Positions 22,624 to 33,251 of a DNA stretch of 64,000 nt are shown piece by piece. Each line of letters starts with the position of its first letter. Positions within the stretch are counted from its first letter, which is position 1. The stretch comes from Pterois miles (lineage: Eukaryota > Chordata > Actinopteri > Perciformes > Scorpaenidae). The position numbers and the translations under genes are program-made. The stretch spans positions 21,631,501 to 21,695,500 of the forward strand of contig CAMQGK010000634.1 in the NCBI GenBank assembly GCA_947000775.1. The letters are read 5' to 3'. The notes below the pieces were generated by a model that had not been told where the DNA came from, did no database searches, and was given only the letters and a program-made list of their open reading frames with translations.

Positions 22624-24489
22624 GGAAGTTCACATGATGTCATTCCAAATATTGAGCCACCTCTACACGGAGGGGCTTGCGGACACAATAGAGCAACACT
22701 GCCACCTAGGATGGGCTTCACTACCCTGCAGATAAACTTGGACTTACGCAAGTCTGCTGACTCCAGTTGCATACTTTGAAAAACATGTATCTGATGAATG
22801 GCCTTTTCTTTATCTGTTAATTTCATGACCTTAAGTATGAAACAGCATTAATTTGTAAAATTCTAAATATTCACCACACATTCATACGTTTTCCATCTAT
22901 AGGTAAGCGGCTGTGTATTTTGGGAGAGAAGTAAGCACAGTGGATAACTATGGGGGCTCAAATGTGCCCTCAAGGCTGTCCTTCCAGAAGAGAAACATAA
23001 TGACATGCCCTCTAGGATGGACTTAAAATGGAGAGAACATGATGCAGTGCTGTATAGGCTGACCTACATGATATCAAAATTTCTGCATGCAGGTGTCCTT
23101 TTATTTTTTCCAACCCTGCCCCTCAGACAGCCTAAGTCCGCCACTGATGCTACAGAGATTAGTCTGAAATAAATACGTTAAGATTTTAATTGATAATACA
23201 TAACTCATTAACTCCTAAAATGGATATTTTGGTGCATATATACTGTATATGTTATGATGATTATAGTATTCTATAATATGATGTTTCAGAAGGCAATCCA
23301 TTTTACTTCGGAGAGATTATAAGCATTTTTAGGGAAGCTGGAGACGTGAGGACTTGGAGTTGGAAGTGGGGATTCCTCCTTCCCACAATCCATTGCTATT
23401 CTCTGTTGTTCACTCAGTCCATCATCAAACCACACTGCACATACTGAGTGAGTAGACATCTGTCTATCAAAGTTAAAGGTTTTAAGCATACATTTGTATT
23501 TGTTGTTTTCAGTTGCTTCAAAATAAAATCTATGCTGTGTCATAATGTGGAAAAAGAAGCTTGGATTACTGCAGTGGTTTTGTCAGAAATCTTGTTAACA
23601 CTTGAGTTCAGCTGTCTCGCTGTCTTATCTTGAAATTATTAGGAGATGCAACGCAGAGATTTAAATGTTATGACCTATGTGGCCTGCGTTATGCCTTAAT
23701 CTGCTAATAACTCATATGTACATTTGTCAGATAGGCCGACAATAAATGCTGAAGTGAAAAACACAATACTTTCCCCCAGAAAGAAGGTCAGTGGTGGCAA
23801 AGTATTAAGTCTGGCAACTTGGACATTGCTCACGATAAACACATGTTAAGTCAAAGAAAACCTTTAAGGAGGCCCACTTTCCTGGATGAAGACTATAGCA
23901 AACTGGCAAGGACAGGCCAATGAAACTAATCTGCTGGCGACATCTACTGGAGAAACTACAGTGTTGATGCAAAAGTAAAAAATAAAATATCTTAATAAAA
24001 CCCCAATTGGCGTCCTCTGCTGGTAAGAAAGTAGACAAGTCAACAGCCCTTGAAATTTCAAGGTTGTGAACCTTTCAGTAAGGCTACAGCTTCTGAAATC
24101 ATGTCAATTTCACAATTTGAAATGGTCTAACATAGACCAGCGTATAATACATATCTAAATATGTAGGTTACAGTCTAATAATTTGCAGGTCTTGTAGGTT
24201 GTAAAATGAAAAACAGCAAGAAGAGTCTGCGTAAAAATACTGCAATCAATCATGCATCTCCTTTTGTCAATAACTTAAATTTGCTGAGAGAGATATAGAA
24301 GAGGAAAAACATACCACACATTTGTTTGTGATTTTGTCACTATTTTGTATGGGTTCAAATAAAAAAGAAACATTATAGAAGTACTGTACATCAATGTCAA
24401 GCAATGCAAAAATAAATAGTTTTTTAATCCCAATCGTGTGCTTTTCGTCTATTGAAAATGCAAATAAAAGTGAATAAAATGAAAGTGGA
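22624..24489. other. intergenic DNA upstream of naa30, no gene seen
   Basis: AT-rich sequence. No frame over about 85 codons and none with a recognised domain. Confidence 0.4.
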
Positions 24490-24826
24490 AATTACATTAT
24501 TTAAATAGTGAACACATTGCAGCAGCTAACTGGCCATGGTGTCTCAAAAACCCTGCATCTGTCGGTCATGCGTTACACCACTGTCGTAAAACGTCTCTGT
24601 CTGCTGTTGCAATGGCGTTTGCTGCGACAGCACTTTCCGGCAGCAGGGAAATCGAGGAGAAAGCAGCGACAGCCGTCGCCAGCGGATACGTTTTCGCCTC
24701 AAATATCCTTGGATTTATGTAATATTCGGTGAACTAACTTGTATATTGATTGTATACTCCTTCGCCTTGTGGATGAGCTTGTGTTCAACGTTTTCCACGC
24801 GTGAATCTCCACCTTAATGCGGTGGG
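24490..24826 (+). promoter_or_regulatory. naa30 promoter and 5' UTR region
   Basis: Sequence turns from AT-rich to CpG-containing at about 24500 and stays so into exon 1, as for a TATA-less housekeeping promoter. The exact start site is not visible. A short upstream frame, 24817-24852 (11 codons), begins 10 bases before the main ATG and overlaps it out of frame. Its ATG context is weak (T at -3, C at +4), whereas the main ATG has G at -3 and G at +4. Confidence 0.5.
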
Positions 24827-27800
24827 ATGGCCACAGTGCCGCCTGGGCCTAGTAGCGCACTGCCTGCATCCCCGGCTGAAATTCCTCCTTTCCCCGGGGC
24901 TGGGAGCGCGGAGCCGGCGGGGCAAGACGGAGAGCCGGCCTACCACAGGGAGGACTGTGCGCCCGCCGGTACGGGGAAGACGTCGGAGCCGATAAGCGAA
25001 GTGAACAGGTCTGTTAATAAGCAGAAAAACATGCTAGCGCGAGCTAGCCCGGCAGCGCTGCACCTCAAAATGCAAGCCCGAGAGCAGCAGCAGCTAAACG
25101 GCTTGGCCAGCCCCTTAGAGGACGCTGACAGCCACCAACACACAGGAAACCGGCCTGACAATCCGAGACCGTCCGTGGACAACTGTGACAGCAGCAGCAG
25201 TGGCAGCAACGAGGAGGCTCCAGCGGCTAGAAACAATAGTGAGCATTGCCAACATGAAGGCCACAGCCCCTTCTCCAAAAACGGCCGTCACTCTCCTCTA
25301 GTTAACAATAGCATGAACGGGATGCCGGGTTTCAGAAGAACTGAGGCGGCCCACAGCTACAACCCCGGGGACGAAGGGAAAGTGGAGTTTGACCTCACGG
25401 AGCCACCGAGACCGCCGAGCGACGAGCCGCCGGACGCCGGGCCCGGCGGAGAGGAGAGCCTCGGTGACTCTCAGCCGCCGGCCGCGGAGCTGGCCCGGCT
25501 CGACCTGAGCGCTTCTCCCGGCCGAGTGGAAGAGGACAGCCACGGCATCCGCTATGTCCGCTACGAGTCCGAGCTCCAGATGCCGTGGATCATGAGACTG
25601 ATCACCAAGGACTTGTCTGAGCCTTATTCAATTTACACCTACAGGTACTTCATCCACAACTGGCCGCAGCTCTGCTTTCTGGTGAGTATGACACTGACAG
25701 TGTGGAGAAAATACCTGTATTCACTCATTAACCTTGTTCACAGGGTCAAAACAAGTGTGGCCCACCCTCCTGGTACATGGACTTAAGTTACCCAAAGGTG
25801 TATAGCATTATGGGGGCTGGGTGTGTCCACCTGTCAGTGTGCCTCAAAGGCTGTCAAACTCATAATATACACACAGCTTAATCTCACGTTATGTAAATGT
25901 GTTACTGATAACACATTGGTTTGGAAGTTGTATTATATCTGTTGGCAGCTAAAATACCCACTTTTCTATCTCAGATCTTTGATCCTTGTTAGTTTAGTGG
26001 ATTTCAATCTGAAAAAGCTGTCATATTAGCTGTCAATGTTAGAAAAGTTAAACTAACATACCATTATTCCTTAAGGGTATAGATAGATAGGTAGATAGAT
26101 AGATAGATAGATACTTGCTTTATTCATTCCTTTTGGGAAATTGGTTTGCAGCACAATCACAAGGAATTTCATCAACAACACAATCACAGAAGACCTCACT
26201 AGACCTGCTCGAACCCATAGTTCCACATGTACAGGAATTTAAGAGCGAGCAAAGGTTTAAACCCTTACTTTACTGTTTTAGGTGCAAGATTAATGAGCTG
26301 TGAGTAGGTGTTTCCTCTTCCACCTACAGTATCCAGTCAGGATTTTCTACTTCAACAAACCCTGTCCTTTCCTTGTTTATCCTCTGAGCCTCAAGGACGT
26401 AAACTTCCCAGTTCCAGTTTGTCTGGAACGACACATGTAACATAAGAGGAAGTGACGTGAAATAAAGGTCGGAGGTCAGCTCAGACAAACAGCAGAACTG
26501 GCACGGTGACAGGAACTGTAGCAGAACTGTTGCTTGGCTTTCAGCGACCACCCTCAAGTAGACACTAACTGTTGTGCGTGCGTCTGTCACAGGCCATGGT
26601 GGAGCAGGAGTGTGTCGGAGCCATCGTATGTAAGCTCGACATGCACAAGAAGATGTTCCGTCGTGGCTACATCGCCATGTTGGCCGTGGACTCGAAACAC
26701 AGAAGGAAAAGCATCGGTGAGATCTGGACTCTGCACGTCATGTACAGGATAAACACAATAGTCCGTCCTTTCACAATGTGGGGCCGAGACCAAGTTGTGC
26801 AACAGCGTCTCAATGCTTTCTTTGACAACCAAATCTCTTCATGCAAATGCAGTATCTAGATAAGTTATACACTCTGGGTTAATGTGTAACACTATACTTT
26901 AACCTTTAAGTGACATTGTTTGACTTTTGCCTTTCTGTTACAACCAGACATCAAGCCAGAAAAATAGAAAGTCAAGTTTTATTTTATTAAAAGTTTGTTT
27001 ATTTGCGCCACTGACATAGACTCATCTGTTTCAGGTACTAACCTGGTGAAGAAGGCCATCTATGCCATGGTGGAGGGTGACTGTGACGAGGTAAGAAAAT
27101 AGACCCACTGATCCTTTTTCAAACCATGCTTTAGTACATCCAGAGAATAGCGACGTTTTTGAGAAAAGCCTGAAACACACATTAACAAGCTACAATCTAC
27201 AGTTAATACATAAAATAACAATACACTGAGAAATGATTGATGACTCCTGGTTTTAGTTTGGTGTTGGCCCAACACCAAAGTCTCCGTGTGAGCGCAAACC
27301 AGAAGTAAAAATGGGTGGGAGTATTTCAAGGACCAGTTTTCTTTCCCTGTCCTTCACTTAGCTGTTTGCCGGTAGCCTTGGATTGACTGTCAACTACTCC
27401 AAGCCTTTCAGTATCGTCCCTCTACTACAGACTATTTCACATACTGACTCACCTGCTTCTTGCACAAACACACACACACAAGATAGGTTTTGAAATCTCC
27501 AGAAGTGGCAGGTGTTTGAGGTGGAAATGAGATCCTGTATTAAACGTTCTCCGATCTCTTTGTCGACTGAAACCAAAGGACGGATGATGAAACAGAAATG
27601 ATTATTCTGTTGGTGGGATTGTGTCCACACAAGGGGTATCAAGTGTACACCCTTTTATAGAAATGTATTTTTTCATCAGACAAACAACTGCAAATACTGT
27701 AACTGTGTTACAAGCTGCATTGTTTTCAGCTCTGATGCTTGTGTATCATCAGCGCACCATTTTTTGTATCCAGCCCAACAAAATATAACTTGGATTGGGC

Positions 27801-30800
27801 TGTTGTGGTGAAGGAATTTCCGCTGCGATGGTGATTGGCTCAACAGCACAATATGTGGTGTTGTATACATGTTTTTTTTTTTTTTCACAAATTACTTAAT
27901 TTATCCTGATATTAATGCTATATAAATAAGCTTTATTGCTAAGCTATGAATCGGTATATTGTTGCTTTTTAAATGACAGAGAGGACAGTTTTAAAATGAA
28001 TTAATTACGTGTTTGTTGTTAAACGCAGAACACAGAAGGACAATGAGGCGCAATGTTTTGTTTTTTGCTGCTGAACGCAGCACCATGGCTGCTACAGTAA
28101 CTCTCTTGAAGGTGAACTGTTGACTCAGTTGTCTGTTGTGTGTTGGCACACCGCTGCATGCGAGGCACTAATCTTGTAGGTTAACGGTTAATAATCGGTT
28201 CACAAAGGTTGGCTGTTGTTTAGTAAAGTTAGTTAAGTAAGTAACCCAGTATAATACGCAATATCAAAATGTCTGCAAAAGGTAGAGTACTTGCTCTGGA
28301 TGAAGGGAAGGCTTAAGCACAGAGAGATGACAGACCTGCTGGTCCAGATATATTATTTATCCTCAGATGTTGTTGTTGCACTTGAAGCTACATGTAGGAT
28401 GTGACGGTTTGTCATTTTGGAGTTTTACCCAAAGTTGAACATTTTTCAACTGTCAACAATCAGAAATACAGATAAAAAACACCAAACGTGCAGCACTTTG
28501 TGCAAAATTGACCCTCAGTGCCTCGTCACACTGCTGCCGTTTGTAGTGAATTGTGAAAGTGCGGCACTCCCATTGTAAAGAATTGTAAAAAAAAAAAAAA
28601 AAAAAAAAAAACATTAGTGGTTGAGGAGATAGCTTGCCATCCCCTGCAGCTGGCAACAATATTGCAGTTATTGCGACAGCCCTAAACTTGGTGTCCTGGA
28701 AGCTGAAACAAGTTTACAGGCACTAGTGGTTTTACAGGTTTCCTTAACATTGACTAAAATGTATCACCTCACACTACTGCCAACTGTTTCCCAAAGCATA
28801 CCATACATTTCTAAAGACTGATTGTTTTTATCTTCCACTGGTTTATGGCTTTGTTTGTTTGTGCCAGGCAAATATCCTGGACTACCAAATTCAGTTTGTC
28901 TCCAGAGTTTAATGCCCCAGCTGCTTTGCTTGTAAATGCAAAGCCTGTGGACAGTAAACTTTTACAACTTAAATATCAGACCTTCCTAGAAAGCACAAAC
29001 AAGAAAGATGGCTTAACTATCACATCTTGCAGGTGCTATTCACCTCGCACGCTGTTCTGCTCAGGTCATTTCACTCTTATATATATACACACACACACAC
29101 ACACACCTGTGTACAAACACACCCTCTTTTTGACCTCAACCTCTGAGCAGCTGGTACTATCCAGTAATATATTTTTGACAAAAATATGTGACTGAAGGCC
29201 TCTGTAGTAGTGCAGTGAATGGAAACTCATAGCTGCTGTGAAAGGAGGAATTTGTGTATGCTTTGTGGAGTGGTGGCTAGATAAATGTACAGTATTTATG
29301 AGAAATACTCAATCCCTCTTAGATGTTATCATGTTTTATGAGAGCCAATGCCATGACATTCTTTTTTACCCTGGTTTATTGTCCCCAAATATTGACTTAA
29401 AGGGATAGTTTGGGTGTTTTGAAGTGGGGTTGTATGAGGTATTTATCCATAGTCAGTGTATTACCTACAGTAGATTATAGTCAGCATGCCCCCCATTTTG
29501 GAGAAGCTGACAGGAGTACCAGCACAGAAGCAGAGCAATGTACTGCCACCTAAAAGAAAGGCCCACTTAAAAAGATCAGTTTTATAGTGTGTGCTACATT
29601 TAGAGTGTTGTCACCTCTTTATCTTGCTATGTGACTGCTCTTTCTGACGGGGAACGGAGGCTGTTGTATCCATCTATGTTCTCGCCAATGCCACCAGTCT
29701 CCATTGAAAAAAAAAAAAACTGCAATTTTACCTTGCAAAATACAAAAGTTGCTGACCTACTGCTGCCTCGATCAGTTAGTTTGTTTTTGTTACTGTGAAT
29801 TTGGTTATTTCGAATACACCAAACACAATAGGCAGCGGTAGACTAGCAAATCCCAAGTTCTGCAAGGTAAAAGATCTGGGTTTTTTTTTTTTTTCAATTG
29901 AGTCTGGTGGCTTTAGCGAGGGTAGGGATGCTAATTTTGGGAAAATAAATAAATAAATAACGATAACCGACCCTCGTTAACTGATTATTAACCGTTAACT
30001 GACAAGATTAGTGTGTCTCATGCAGCGATGCGCCAGCTGTAGTATATGAGCACACCAGACAACAAGTCCCTAGTTCACCAGCAGGAGAGTTACTGTAGCA
30101 GCCATGGTGCTGCGTTCACTGTCTCCAGTTCACTGTCCAGTTGCGTCAGCAGCCACGGTGCTGCGTGTAGTGTCACAGACACGCAGCCACTTTCTCAGTA
30201 AAAGTCTCTACGGCACATTTAGTTTAGTTTAGCAGGTTGTCAGCTGTGTGTCTGCCCAGCGTAACGATAGCGATTATCTGACAGACAGTGTATTTGTCGG
30301 ACGTTAGCAGCTGCTAGCTGCTAGTGTTGCCGGTGGCTTCCTGCCCACTGTAGTGTAACTTCAGCCAGTTTCCAACAGACCATTTGTGTGGTGGCGGTGA
30401 GTGTGGGTTTGTTGGTGGCATTATACCTGTGAACGAAACTGTAGCAGACAGTGTGTTTACAGTTTGTCTGTGAATAAATGCTACGAGGCTACAAGCTACA
30501 ACTCCTCAACAGAAGTCCAGAACCAACTTCATGTATCTACACCGGCTCTCTCTTAAGGTGGACCGGATTTTCTCCTTAAAGTGACAAGCCGCTCTGCTCC
30601 ATTTTTCTCAGCTTTTTAATTAATTATTAATATTTCTTTTAACTGTTTAATCAGTATTAATCAACATTAACATTGCTTGGCATGTGCTGACCGCCATCAA
30701 TACACTGATAAATACAAACCCATTTCAAAACATCCAAACTCTCCAAGTGTATACTTGAATACTAGGACTTGTACTTTTGCTTGCTGGCTCACTGTTACTC

Positions 30801-31825
30801 TGTCAAGACTTAGTGGAACAGAGCCATTGTTAATGTTATTGTGCTGAGTACCGTGCTTTTCAGTCAAAATGTCTGCTCCATGACATGTATGGCCCACTTA
30901 GCATAAAGACTGGAAGCTGAGGGAAACAGCTAGCTGAGCTCAGATAAAGGTGTATTCAAAACTCTGCACTTTGTATGCGTGTGTGTGTTTAACACATAGA
31001 TATAGAACACTAGATGCTGTGGTGTAATCAGCTGCTAGTTTACTCATTGAAGCTATTCTTGACTAACAGCTGACCCGTAAACTGCACACAGCATCTCAGA
31101 CATCAGGTCTCCTCCTTGAGGTTAATGAACTGGCCTCGTATACTTTTTGTGTCAATGTGCTGAATCAGCTGAGTCTTAGAAAAATTGGAGACTAGCTTGC
31201 TTGCTGTAACTAAGACATGTTTAGAGTTGTAGAGCTGAGTATGTTTGTTTACAGAGGCTAAATCTCAGGCTTAGTCTATGATAATTAATACATCACTGAA
31301 AAAGCAGCGAATAATTTGACCGTTTAACTGATAATCAATATTAAGCGAATCGAATGTCAAAAACATATTGATTTATTTTAACAGTTTATATGCTCAGGCA
31401 GTTTATTTCATTTGCAAAGATATAATCAGTGCCTCTCAAAGCAGATAAATGATCCCTCTTCTTATTGCATAAAATTATTTTTACTCAGATTTTATGCATA
31501 TGGTAATGTATCTTTATATAACAGTTTTCTTAAAATTAGATTTAAACTAAAACTGCAATATATCGCCTTACTTACTGTATTTAACTGTATCGCGATATAT
31601 TGAGTCGTGACCTCTGTATCATGATACGTATTGTAAGATTCTTGCCAATACACAGCCGTACTGATATGACCGTCTGTGTGTCCCCAGGTTGTATTGGAGA
31701 CTGAAATCACCAACAAATCAGCCCTGAAGCTGTACGAGAACTTGGGTTTTGTCAGAGACAAGCGGCTGTTCAGATACTACCTGAATGGAGTGGACGCGCT
31801 GCGGCTCAAACTGTGGCTCCGCTAG
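24827..31825 (+). CDS. naa30: N-alpha-acetyltransferase 30, catalytic subunit of NatC
   Basis: Four coding exons (24827-25681, 26593-26716, 27035-27090, 31688-31825; phases 0, 1, 0) encode 390 residues; human NAA30 has 362. NatC acetylates nascent N-termini beginning Met plus a hydrophobic residue at the ribosome, together with NAA35 and NAA38. Residues 1 to about 240 are a low-complexity, acidic/Ser/Pro-rich N-terminal region starting MATVPPGPSS, close to the human start. The GNAT fold begins near residue 243 (YVRYESELQM) and runs to the C-terminus LRLKLWLR. The acetyl-CoA loop is R322-R-K-S-I-G327, where the GNAT consensus R-x-x-G-x-G/A has Gly in place of Ser325. Residues such as those in NLGFVRDKRLFRYYLNG are essentially as in human. 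Intron 3 (27091-31687) is long and full of repeats. The start was chosen for Kozak context and homology. Identity is very secure. Confidence 0.96.
26079..26155 (+). repeat. (GATA)n with flanking repeat fragment in naa30 intron 1
   Basis: A GATA array (about 26079-26112) runs into CTTGCTTTATTCATTCCTTT and GGGAAATTG, which resembles the end of a common fish short or long interspersed element. The family assignment is uncertain. Confidence 0.5.
28066..28200 (-). mobile_element. repeat copy in naa30 intron 3, inverted mate of 29977-30115
   Basis: The segment from GCTGAACGCAGCACCATGGC to GGTTAACGGTTAATAATCGG is the reverse complement, with some divergence, of a segment at 29977-30115. Both belong to a repeat whose edge is rich in AACCGTTAAC, typical of a hAT-like family. 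Confidence 0.6.
28587..28611. repeat. A25 run in naa30 intron 3
   Basis: A homopolymer of about 25 bases. It may be the tail of a retrotransposed fragment, but no body was identified. Confidence 0.9.
29030..29170 (+). repeat. intronic copy of the naa30 3' UTR segment
   Basis: The order GGTGCT-ATTCACCTCG, GGTCATTTCACTCTTAT, an AC array, ACACCCTCTTTTTGACCTC and GACCTCAACCTCTGAGCAGC parallels the 3' UTR at about 31860-32035 (GGTGCTGTTAACCTCG, GGTCATTTCACTCTTAT, AC array, ACATCCTCTTTTTGTCCTCG). This is a local duplication of non-coding sequence. The terminal exon's coding part is not visibly included. Confidence 0.65.
29403..29560 (+). mobile_element. common percomorph repeat fragment
   Basis: TTAAAGGGATAGTTTGGGTG at the start, preceded by a TTAA-type site, and TCCATAGTCAGTGTATTACC further on match a repeat I recall from many percomorph introns. 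It is non-coding and probably the remnant of a small DNA transposon. Confidence 0.5.
29925..31345 (+). mobile_element. large non-autonomous repeat block in naa30 intron 3
   Basis: It begins TAGGGATGCTAATTTT and continues with the AACCGTTAAC motif; a similar GTTTAACTGATAATC motif recurs at about 31322-31340. The block contains the inverted mate of 28066-28200. No transposase frame is visible. Its edges are uncertain, and the whole may be more than one insertion. Confidence 0.45.
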
Positions 31826-31927
31826 AGGAAAGAAGAGGGGACGGGGGAGGACGGGACAGCGGGTGCTGTTAACCTCGTATGCTATCGGCTTGACAGCCTC
31901 AGCTCTGCCCTGGTCATTTCACTCTTA

Positions 31928-31964
<37 letters not shown>

Positions 31965-33217
31965 TGAGTATGCACATAGGTATGCATAGACACACAAACA
32001 CATCCTCTTTTTGTCCTCGACCTCCGAACAACTGTTGTTTTGGCAGAAACGGACTGACATCCCACCTGATGTTCTCATGAAGGGGCCCCTCATACTTTCT
32101 GTGACGAGGAGGGGAGGGGCGAACGAGGGTGGTCTCTGGGATGACCTTGACTGGGGACTAGATGACCCTTTTTGACCTTCCAGCTTGGATGCCGCATCAA
32201 ACCGGGACGTGGAGGTGCGAGGCAGCTCAAAGTGAGGACGAGCGTCCGAACCCCAGAGGACATGGCACCACAGCAAATCCTCCTGCAGAACACGGGACAA
32301 AAACAGACTTTTAGAAAACAACACGTGAAATAAGGAAGCGGGACGCTAAAAACAGACTGGGAAGAAAATATTTTTGTGTTTCTTTTTTAACCTTGTGAGT
32401 TGGACAGGGGATGAAAAAAGCTATAGTATGACTATGTTTGTACTGCCTCATTTTTTTTTTCTTGAGTGTAAAGCTTGTTTTTGTGTGCATGTGTACATGG
32501 TGTGGTTGGTTCTACTGAGAGCAAGCGAATGTGTGACTGTGTGAGGAATTGTGCGTACTGTCGTTTTTGTTTCCCATCCTGTCCAGTGGACACAGCAGCT
32601 GCTGTTTCCATCACTTGCCTCAGCCTCCAGGACTGAAGCCTGTAAAGATATGCATGCATTTATTTTTAATGTGAGTGCGGGGAAAAGTGTGAAGTGTGTG
32701 TGCTGTTTAACACATTCTGAGGCTAACCCTCCGAACCCCTTCCTGTGTTTAGTGTGAGCATGTTGGTGCAGAGCAGTTGATCGAAACAAATCTCTCCATT
32801 TGCACCTCAGACTGGTGGTTCTGCTGCCTTTTTGCTTCAGTTTCCTTCACCTTCACTAAATCTCTCATCATTAAACCCTGACAGTATGGGTGAGGAGTTC
32901 AATTCTTCCTATTTTTGCAGATGTTTTCCCTGAATGCACTGCCAGCTGCTGCAAAATCCCCCCAAAAAGGAGTCTTTTAAAGACTCCTTGCCAATGATGG
33001 TGCGGTCAAATGTGTCCTAGCCGTCTCAGTTTACTCCATTTTTAGATTATTTCTCCTCATTTGCAAGTGCCACTCAATCCATCAGCTCTCTCAGCCACAG
33101 CTGCAGCGACACGCCTGTTAAACGGGCGTCACGCGGCAGCCTCGGCCCACTCCCGGTCTGCGCTCGGCACTCACCGGACGTGAAGTGTTACAAATGCTGG
33201 AACCCTGTTTGCGTATG

Positions 33218-33251
<34 letters not shown>

